Below are positions 24,966-31,015 of a stretch of DNA of 64,000 nt, in pieces (position 1 is the stretch's first letter; each line of letters opens with the position of its first letter). The notes under the pieces are model-generated. The model worked only from the letters and a program-made list of their open reading frames with translations, did no database searches and was not told the origin of the DNA. The stretch covers positions 37,871-101,870 of the forward strand of contig LOEZ01000091.1 in the NCBI GenBank assembly GCA_001516055.1. Reading direction: 5' to 3'. The position numbers and the translations under genes are program-made. The stretch comes from Gracilibacter sp. BRH_c7a (GTDB lineage: Bacteria > Bacillota > Desulfitobacteriia > Desulfitobacteriales > Syntrophobotulaceae).

Positions 24966-25139
24966 TTAACCATCAATAATAAGTCCTGGAGTCATCAGGA
25001 TGCCGGTCTGGGCAATCTCCTTAATATCTGTCATCTTGGTGATAGAAGCATCAACACCTTGTTCACCGACAACTTCCCGAACAGTATCTTCAAGCTTCTT
25101 ACATTTGGCACACCCAGTTCCAACAATAGTAATCTCCAT
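24966..25139 (-). pseudogene. Truncated copy of the small CxxC redox protein
   Basis: A 57-codon frame with the same beginning as the protein at 17683-17919 (ITIVGTGCAKCKKLE ... MTDIKEIAQTGILMTPGLI) that stops right after LIIDG, losing the last ~20 residues. It keeps an upstream ribosome site (GGAGG) and a copy of the shared 23-base operator. It may still be transcribed, but the fold would be incomplete. Together with the permease fragment it is the relic of a duplicated module. Confidence 0.8.
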
Positions 25140-25182
25140 TTTTGTTTACCTCCTCGTATTTATTTATTAAAATTAAACAACA

Positions 25183-25205
25183 GTATATTCGTATATCATT
25201 ATATA
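25183..25205. promoter_or_regulatory. ArsR-type operator candidate, copy 4
   Basis: GTATATTCGTATATCATTAT, 44 bases before the truncated redox-protein copy. Closest to copy 2, as expected if the whole promoter was duplicated with the gene. Confidence 0.6.
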
Positions 25206-25293
25206 TTTATGCTTCAAGAAAAAATGTTTCTTTAAATTACTTACTCCAATTTTATCTCTATTAAAATATCCTACTTCAAAATTCTTACTCTCG

Positions 25294-25743
25294 TTAACAG
25301 CAACCGCCACCACCGCAACAGCAGCCAGAATTTCCTGCACGTGCAGCCGGTGCTTTTGTTGCTTCCTCTATACCTAAAACCTTAAGGGCCGCCTGCCGAA
25401 TGGCCTTAGCAGGAATGTCTTCATACTCCTCACCGTCATATTGTATCGTACGACAGTAAGTTTCATTCCCTAGTAAGGTTGTACAGGAATCACAGTAGTT
25501 CTGCGATACCTCAATATTCAGAATATCTTCAATCCCAACTCCATTGAAGAGGATAGTATTTGATTGAGGGATTTGAGTATCATCAAGCTTGGTCTCGAAC
25601 CATTCTACCTCAATTCCCTGTGGTTGCAGGGCTCTGTTTAATCTTTTTACTTCCTGATTTAGATTTTCACCCGTATCATAACAACGATTACAGGTCTCCC
25701 CTTCCACATCCAGGTGTCTCCATTCAATGATTAACTTTTTCAT
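25294..25743 (-). CDS. DUF2703 protein with cysteine-rich tail
   Basis: A 149-residue cytoplasmic protein of the DUF2703 family (opening KKLIIEWRHLDVEGETCNRC). Cysteines occur as CNRC (about residue 18), a CDSC pair (about residue 87) and a tail GCCCGGGGCC at the extreme C-terminus. Start 25743 is chosen because GGAGGT overlaps the upstream ATG at 25761. It follows hgcB by 43 bases on the same strand and is probably the last gene of the hgc operon. Its function is unknown. A soft-metal thiol carrier is a reasonable idea, from the Cys layout only. Confidence 0.8.
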   Translation of the reverse strand: MKKLIIEWRHLDVEGETCNRCYDTGENLNQEVKRLNRALQPQGIEVEWFETKLDDTQIPQSNTILFNGVGIEDILNIEVSQNYCDSCTTLLGNETYCRTIQYDGEEYEDIPAKAIRQAALKVLGIEEATKAPAARAGNSGCCCGGGGCC

Positions 25744-25786
25744 TCTTATTACCTCCGACAATATTTAATATTTTCATCCCAAACTT

Positions 25787-26089
25787 TTAACAACAGCCTC
25801 CACTTCCGCAGCCATCTGAACAGTCGCAGCTAGGTTCATCACCCTTCAGCCACCCTGAGATAACTGCAGCCGCACACCCAACACCCGGTCTTACTTCTAT
25901 GGCCATAAAAGGACAGTTTTTGGCGCATGCCCCACATTCCATACAACTGTCTTTATTGATGATCTCAGATTTTCCGTTCTTCAAAGCAAAAACCTGATGA
26001 GGGCATACCTCAATACATCTTTCACAGCCGGTGCACGCATTCGTATTGAGTTTAAGCGTAGTGACATTCTTTAAATATTGATGCTTCAT
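25787..26089 (-). CDS. hgcB: HgcB, ferredoxin of the mercury methylation pair
   Basis: A 100-residue 2[4Fe-4S] ferredoxin. Cluster motifs are CTGCERCIEVCP (about residue 19) and CMECGACAKNCP (about residue 49). Three further HgcB hallmarks are present: the conserved Cys in RPGVGCAAAVI, a Cys-rich linker (CDCSDGCG) and the terminal vicinal pair GGCC. HgcB is thought to return the HgcA corrinoid to the Co(I) state and to bind Hg(II) through its terminal cysteines. It lies 17 bases after hgcA, as in known methylators. Confidence 0.9.
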   Translation of the reverse strand: MKHQYLKNVTTLKLNTNACTGCERCIEVCPHQVFALKNGKSEIINKDSCMECGACAKNCPFMAIEVRPGVGCAAAVISGWLKGDEPSCDCSDGCGSGGCC

Positions 26090-26106
26090 GCTTCATCATA
26101 CCCTCC

Positions 26107-27177
26107 TTAAATCTGGATAAAACCGCTAATCAACATGAAGATTATTCCTAAACCGATAGATATAGTAATTGCAGGAACAGCAATTTTCATCTCCTTTAAA
26201 ACACCGGAAATGGAAGTATACGTTGAAGCCCCTGTAAAGTTCATAGCAAAGAACCCAGATATTGATGGTAAAATCAATAAATACCCTAAAGCTTCGACTA
26301 TGTTATAGGAAGTCATTTGCGGCCATCCATTCAGTATGTTTACCACTACAGCCCAAAGCAACCCCAACAGCCAACCCTTCCAAGCGAAAGCCCTCCCCGG
26401 AATCCAGGGAAGTAAAACCGGAGTCAAGACACAGCCTATGAAAAGTGCACCGATATAGGCATAAAAATCAATCAGCCCGAAAGGTCCTAACCCCATCAAG
26501 TTTAACAAAAAAAGTATCCCGAATATCATTAAAGTAATTTTAATAGTAGGTACTAATTCCATTGGGGTTAAGACCAGACGGTCATAAGTATTGAACTTGA
26601 CTATCCTCATTTCGGCAGTAGCTTTCATCCCATTTTGAATAAACCCCTTAATATCCTTAGCATTTACAGGCCCGTAGACTACTTTAAATCCGGTTTGTTT
26701 TAAAACCTCATGAGCACTGATCCCAGGTGCTCCCAATTGGGGCAATATTAATGTCCGGTGGGACACAATCCGGGTAAGCTTTGTTTTACTAATCCGGGTT
26801 ACGATCTCCTTGGTTCCAAATGTCCCCTTAGCTGCAGCACACCAAACATTAACCCCTTCGGTATCAAGCACTAGAATCCAGACCTTTAAACCTGTCAGTT
26901 CTCTTCTTAAGGCGTCAAAAGTCAGCTTGTAATTTGCAGTAACCAATACAGGCGAAGTATCATCAGGGCTTCCGACAGCATAAATTCCGGGATTTATTTT
27001 ATAGTTCATCCTGTTGATTCCCCATCGAACTTTCCAGGCACCTACTGTATCAACAATAGTCAATTGTGTCTGAACTTGCTGCACTTTCCCTGCAGTGGTC
27101 TCTATATTACCGTCTATCCAATTGCCCTCTTTTCTATATTCCATAATAGGCTTTGATGCACATGAACCTTTTTCCAA
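26107..27177 (-). CDS. hgcA: HgcA, corrinoid membrane protein of mercury methylation
   Basis: A 356-residue protein. Residues about 35-200 form the cobalamin-binding domain with the cap-helix motif NVWCAAAKGTFGT; Cys113 is the expected lower-axial cobalt ligand. About 210-356 contain five membrane spans, with the HgcA-specific PGRAFAWKGWLLGLLWA and FFAMNFTGASTYTSISG. HgcA transfers a methyl group to Hg(II). The motif differs from the usual NVWCAAGK by Ala for Gly. The start is TTG at 27177, seven bases after GGAGGTG; the upstream TTG at 27195 overlaps that ribosome site. It lies downstream of a MarR gene in one operon. Confidence 0.92.
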   Translation of the reverse strand: MEKGSCASKPIMEYRKEGNWIDGNIETTAGKVQQVQTQLTIVDTVGAWKVRWGINRMNYKINPGIYAVGSPDDTSPVLVTANYKLTFDALRRELTGLKVWILVLDTEGVNVWCAAAKGTFGTKEIVTRISKTKLTRIVSHRTLILPQLGAPGISAHEVLKQTGFKVVYGPVNAKDIKGFIQNGMKATAEMRIVKFNTYDRLVLTPMELVPTIKITLMIFGILFLLNLMGLGPFGLIDFYAYIGALFIGCVLTPVLLPWIPGRAFAWKGWLLGLLWAVVVNILNGWPQMTSYNIVEALGYLLILPSISGFFAMNFTGASTYTSISGVLKEMKIAVPAITISIGLGIIFMLISGFIQI

Positions 27178-27223
27178 TGATTTCACCTCCAACAAAATAC
27201 ATTCCGATGATTTCTAAATTTTT

Positions 27224-27721
27224 TTAACACTTTATACAGGAAAATTTACTATCATTTTGTTCATGAAGTCCTTTTCCTAAAAAAAACTTCCCACCTTCTT
27301 TTTGGTGAATTAGCTTCACAAGGATTTCTAACGAATCTTTGATATCATCAATTATCTTAGGATCTAAACCTTGAAATATTTCTTCTAGATTAGCGGACTT
27401 TTTCTCCGTAATTTCCGTTATGACTTCTGAACCTCTTTTTGTCACTGGTACGCAGCAAACTCTGCCGTCTATTGGCGAACGCTCTCGGGTAACATATCCT
27501 TTTCTTTCTAGACGATCGATAATTCTGGTTGCTCCACTTTTAGTAAAATTCAAAGCTGTCCCTATTTCCTGAATTGATAAATTGCTTTCCTGAGCCTTTT
27601 TCAATGCTATACATTCAACCAGTGAAAGATCATCACAGCATTTTCCATTAACCCCGCTGTTTCCAAAATACAAGGCTATTTCTTGAAGATAATTATATAT
27701 ATTGGGTATTTTTTTATTCAT
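27224..27721 (-). CDS. MarR-family regulator with cysteine pairs, head of the hgc operon
   Basis: A 165-residue winged-helix regulator. The DNA-binding part (about residues 50-105) has LSIQEIGTALNFTKSGATRIIDRLERKGYVTRERSPIDGR in family order. Cysteine pairs occur at KCCDDLS (residues 28-29), VCCVPV (about residues 108-109) and a terminal CIKC. That suggests metal or thiol sensing; the inducer is unknown. It ends 46 bases before hgcA on the same strand, so it is likely the autoregulated first gene of MarR-hgcA-hgcB-DUF2703. Two palindromic boxes lie upstream at 27744-27799. Confidence 0.85.
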   Translation of the reverse strand: MNKKIPNIYNYLQEIALYFGNSGVNGKCCDDLSLVECIALKKAQESNLSIQEIGTALNFTKSGATRIIDRLERKGYVTRERSPIDGRVCCVPVTKRGSEVITEITEKKSANLEEIFQGLDPKIIDDIKDSLEILVKLIHQKEGGKFFLGKGLHEQNDSKFSCIKC

Positions 27722-27743
27722 TGTCTAATACTCCTCTTAACAC

Positions 27744-27799
27744 ATATAGTTGACGTTAACAACTTTATTTTACTGCTATATAGTTGACTAAGTCAACTA
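27744..27799 (-). promoter_or_regulatory. Promoter and paired operators of the MarR-hgcAB operon
   Basis: A perfect dyad TAGTTGACTAAGTCAACTA at 27781-27799 and a related box AGTTG...CAACT at 27748-27764. Both begin ATATAGTTGAC and are 34 bases apart. On the minus strand TTGACT (27791-27796), an 18-base gap and TAAAAT (27767-27772) make a credible promoter, with the first box on its -35 and the second on its start point. This is the classic layout for repression, possibly also affecting the divergent NapH-like gene. Confidence 0.72.
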
Positions 27800-27912
27800 A
27801 TCTTTTTGGCCAAATTTTATTAATCTATCATTCTTTTATCACATCTTACTTATAAACTAAAGCCATTCATTTCTAAATATTTGATTTAGTTTCAAGAAAG
27901 GAGCCTCATATA

Positions 27913-28782
27913 ATGTCACAAACTAAGATTCAACAAGATTCCATCCCCATACTTAAAACAACAAAAAGCCGTAAACCAAAAATTCGTTTCTATGTTCAAA
28001 CTTTCTTTTTCTTCTTAGTTGCTTTGATTACATTGAATAAGGCGTTAAGTGAAGTCGGATTATCCATTCCTTATATTTCTAATGGATCACTTCACGCAAT
28101 CTGTCCCTTTGGAGGTGTAGCCTCTCTTTACAAATTTGCAACTGTAGGTACTTTTGTGCAAAAGATTCATGAGTCTTCTTTTGTCTTAATGGTGATTGCT
28201 TTTCTACTGGCAATTCTCTTTGGCCCTGTTATCTGTAGCTGGGTATGTCCCTTTGGTACATTCCAAGAATGGTTGTCTAGAATCGGCCGTAAATTATTCG
28301 GAAAGAGATTCAACCATCTTATCCCTGCAAAAGTAGATAGTATCCTTCGTTATCTTCGCTATGTTGTACTGTTCCTCGTACTCTACCTGACATTTACCAG
28401 TACGAAACTCATTTTCCAGGATGTCGATCCCTATTATGCACTCTTTCAATTCTGGTCAGATGAAGTGGCTGTATCTGCTTTTATCATCCTAGGAGTAACC
28501 ATTCTCATGTCATTGGTCATTGATCGACCTTGGTGCAAATATGCTTGCCCTTATGGAGCAGTATTAGGAATCTTCAACCTTTTCAGGATCTTTAAGATAA
28601 GAAGAGCTACTTCGAGCTGTACAGATTGCAAGCTCTGTGACAGGTCTTGTCCAATGAATATTACTGTATCTTCAAGAAAGGCTGTCTTAAATCACCAGTG
28701 TATCAGCTGTCTGAGCTGTACTTCTGAAAACAGTTGCCCAATGTCTGATACTGTCGAGTTCTCGACAAAGGGGGGAAAATAG
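27913..28782 (+). CDS. NapH/YccM-like 4Fe-4S polyferredoxin membrane protein
   Basis: A 289-residue membrane protein with about five spans. Two CxxxCP motifs face the cytoplasm (SWVCPFGTFQEWL and KYACPYGAVLGIF). A C-terminal ferredoxin domain follows, with CTDCKLCDRSCP and CISCLSCTSENSCP. NapH-type proteins feed electrons to or mature periplasmic molybdoenzymes, or act as membrane quinol-linked relays. It is divergent from the MarR-hgc operon and lies just ahead of the molybdoenzyme locus. AAGGAG precedes the ATG. Confidence 0.83.
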   Translation: MSQTKIQQDSIPILKTTKSRKPKIRFYVQTFFFFLVALITLNKALSEVGLSIPYISNGSLHAICPFGGVASLYKFATVGTFVQKIHESSFVLMVIAFLLAILFGPVICSWVCPFGTFQEWLSRIGRKLFGKRFNHLIPAKVDSILRYLRYVVLFLVLYLTFTSTKLIFQDVDPYYALFQFWSDEVAVSAFIILGVTILMSLVIDRPWCKYACPYGAVLGIFNLFRIFKIRRATSSCTDCKLCDRSCPMNITVSSRKAVLNHQCISCLSCTSENSCPMSDTVEFSTKGGK

Positions 28783-28783
28783 C

Positions 28784-29548
28784 ATGAACTTAAAATCAAC
28801 ACACTTAGCTATTATTATCTTTGTCTTTATCTTCGGTGGTATCGGTCTAACCTCTGTAACAGGGTATTGGCAAACTACAAACACAAAGATTCCTGCCGCA
28901 TATCAAGATGGAGAATTTGCTGGTCAGTATGACCCTGCCGATATTCGAGGCTCTTATACTTTTGGTGACATCTCAACTTCTTTTGAGATTCCGCTGAAAG
29001 ACTTGGGTCAAGCTTTTGGAGTAGACCCCCAACGATATGCCTCCTTCGAATGTAAAGAGCTTGAATCCATCTATGCTCCTCTTAAAGAAGAAGGTAAAGA
29101 AGTAGGAACCGCATCCGTTCGTTACTTCGTTGCTCTCTATAAAGGATTGCCGATTAGCCTGAGTGAAAGCACTTATCTTCCCATCCAAGCTGTCGATATT
29201 CTGAAAGAAAAAGCCTCTTTGTCAGAAGCGGAAATTCTGTCCCTTGAGAAAATAGCTGTCAGTCTTCCTGATTCTGAAGTTCTCACCGATCCATCAGTTA
29301 CTGAAGGACAGCAAGAGCAGGAAAGCACAGAGACTATAAGTCCTGATAGTCACGATACCACCAGCATTGCCATCAAAGGCATTACTACATTTCAAGAATT
29401 GCTGGATTGGGGCGTCAAGATAGAAGATATAGAGAAGATTCTAAATGAAGAGATGCCAAGCCCTCAGAAAAGCATTAAAGATTACGCTGCAGAAAAAGGA
29501 ATAGAATTTAGTGGTCTGAAGGAAAGCCTGCAAGGACTCATCAACTAA
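28784..29548 (+). CDS. Membrane-anchored protein of unknown function, partner of the NapH-like protein
   Basis: A 254-residue protein with an N-terminal membrane anchor (about residues 8-27) and an extracytoplasmic body. It contains FGDISTSFEIPLKDLGQAFGV near residue 60 and a repeat-like C-terminal region (ITTFQELLDWGVKIEDIEKIL) after an acidic linker. I do not recognise a defined family. The start is one base after the upstream stop, so the two are coupled. It may accompany the polyferredoxin in electron delivery to the arsenate-respiratory enzyme, which is inference from neighbours. Confidence 0.6.
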   Translation: MNLKSTHLAIIIFVFIFGGIGLTSVTGYWQTTNTKIPAAYQDGEFAGQYDPADIRGSYTFGDISTSFEIPLKDLGQAFGVDPQRYASFECKELESIYAPLKEEGKEVGTASVRYFVALYKGLPISLSESTYLPIQAVDILKEKASLSEAEILSLEKIAVSLPDSEVLTDPSVTEGQQEQESTETISPDSHDTTSIAIKGITTFQELLDWGVKIEDIEKILNEEMPSPQKSIKDYAAEKGIEFSGLKESLQGLIN

Positions 29549-29550
29549 AA

Positions 29551-29591
29551 ATGAGAGTGTCCAAAACTTTTATAGTTCTGGACACTCTCAT
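29551..29591. terminator. Terminator between convergent operons
   Basis: ATGAGAGTGTCCA (29551) pairs perfectly with TGGACACTCTCAT (29579-29591). A T-run follows on the minus strand, so it mainly ends the arrCABD transcript and may also serve the plus-strand pair. Confidence 0.8.
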
Positions 29592-29629
29592 AATACACGG
29601 TTTTACACTCCAATGACTAATTAGCAAAT

Positions 29630-30217
29630 TTACAAATTGGCAAGTATATCTTTAGTAAGAATTGCAAGTTTGGGATAGAAAACAACATTGGATTCTTCAA
29701 CTTTATCGACGAATGGCTTTAGCCATCTGTTCAAATGTTTGTCAACGAATTCGTGTCTCAGTTCAAGCCATTGACTATCTTCTGATTCGAGGTATTTAGC
29801 TGTAACGTAATATAAGAACTCTAATTCCGTTGTGATATGATCCGGAGGTTCCTTAAAATCCGGATCTGGGTTAAGACCAGCTTGTCGATATATATTCAGG
29901 GCATCCATAGTAGAATCTCCCATTACCCTACGTTCGTCATCCAAGTACACGCTACCGTAGGGAGGGGCAATGAGATCAAATGGACCCACAAATAATTTCG
30001 CATGAGCGACTTCCATCTCTTCAAGGGTATTTTCTTCAAGATTTGTTCTCATTTTTTCGGCATGCCCGATTTTCTCTGGACAAAAACTAGAGATTTCTTG
30101 TTCTAGATATTCCACTGTATCTATCGTATCTTGATTTGGTTGACAATAAAGCAGAGATAAAAGCTTACAGATATTTGCTTCATGAATATATTTCTGTGCG
30201 ATTAAAGCATCATTCAT
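29630..30217 (-). CDS. arrD: TorD/DmsD-like chaperone of the molybdoenzyme (ArrD)
   Basis: A 195-residue all-helical cytoplasmic chaperone of the TorD family. Typical positions are visible: LLSLLYCQPNQDTID near the N-terminus, LFVGPFDLIAPPYGSVYLD in the middle (the usual PPYGSVYL block) and PDHITTELEFLYYVTAKYL (the family's DHI/E...E...L block). It would bind the Tat signal of ArrA during cofactor insertion. Ribosome signals favour ATG at 30217 over the TTG at 30223. It is the last gene of the operon. Confidence 0.85.
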   Translation of the reverse strand: MNDALIAQKYIHEANICKLLSLLYCQPNQDTIDTVEYLEQEISSFCPEKIGHAEKMRTNLEENTLEEMEVAHAKLFVGPFDLIAPPYGSVYLDDERRVMGDSTMDALNIYRQAGLNPDPDFKEPPDHITTELEFLYYVTAKYLESEDSQWLELRHEFVDKHLNRWLKPFVDKVEESNVVFYPKLAILTKDILANL

Positions 30218-30305
30218 AATCAATCAACCTTTCGGTTACCAGAGAGAGCATTATTTGCCCCCTCTGGTAGGCTTCGTTAAGGGAGGATGGAATACAATAA
30301 ATTAA

Positions 30306-30989
30306 TTAGTAACGGATATAATAAACCTTTGGTTTAGTCCCTACATGAGGTTTCAGTTGTTTATATCCATACTGGGCAAGAAGTAAATTAACCTGGCTAG
30401 TAGGGTCATCCAAATCACCTGCGGTTCGCGCTCCTGCTGGACAGGAGAAGACACAATAAGGTTCTTCACCTTTAGCTAATCTATGGTCACAGAAAGTGCA
30501 CTTTTCTACTATTCCTTTAGGCCTAATTCCAGCATAGGTTGTAGCACGTTCAGGATTATAATAAGGAATTTTCTGACCTAATCCTTCGGCTGTTTCTTTC
30601 CCTGAAGCTGTTCCCTCAGGAATCACTGGATTTCCATCTCTCCAAAAACCATGTGGTTCTTTAGCATTAAAAGAAATAACGTCGTAAGGACAAGCCTGCA
30701 TACAGCTCTTACAACCGATACACTTATCCGGATCATGAAGGGTCAGACGTTTGTCATCTTTGTACATAGCCTTGGTAGGGCATGCCTTTACACAAGCTGC
30801 ATTATCACAGTGATTACATAAAGTCGGAACATGTTCATACTTAACGTTGGGAAATACTCCCGCTGTCCTTGTGAAGTGGTGGGCCCAAAATATATCTCTG
30901 TCTACATTGTTTTCGTTTTTGCACGTAATATCGCAGGCACCACACCCTACACATTTATGAAGATCTATCACCATCGCATATCTGGCCAA
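30306..30989 (-). CDS. arrB: ArrB-type four-cluster ferredoxin subunit
   Basis: A 227-residue ferredoxin subunit of a DMSO-reductase-type complex. Four motif groups are visible: CVGCGACDITCKNEN near residue 13, CNHCDNAACVKACP near residue 58, CIGCKSCMQACP near residue 90 and CTFCDHRLAKGEEPYCVFSCP near residue 160. It relays electrons from ArrC to the catalytic ArrA subunit. It has no signal and should be carried out with ArrA. The start is TTG, eight bases after GGAGGTG. Length fits ArrB, PhsB and NrfC families; context favours ArrB. Confidence 0.82.
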   Translation of the reverse strand: MARYAMVIDLHKCVGCGACDITCKNENNVDRDIFWAHHFTRTAGVFPNVKYEHVPTLCNHCDNAACVKACPTKAMYKDDKRLTLHDPDKCIGCKSCMQACPYDVISFNAKEPHGFWRDGNPVIPEGTASGKETAEGLGQKIPYYNPERATTYAGIRPKGIVEKCTFCDHRLAKGEEPYCVFSCPAGARTAGDLDDPTSQVNLLLAQYGYKQLKPHVGTKPKVYYIRY

Positions 30990-31015
30990 TTCTTTTCACC
31001 TCCATTTTTATAAGA

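Noticed and set aside
27177..27195. Longer HgcA start at TTG 27195
   Set aside because: That TTG lies inside the GGAGGTG ribosome site; the TTG at 27177 has correct spacing.
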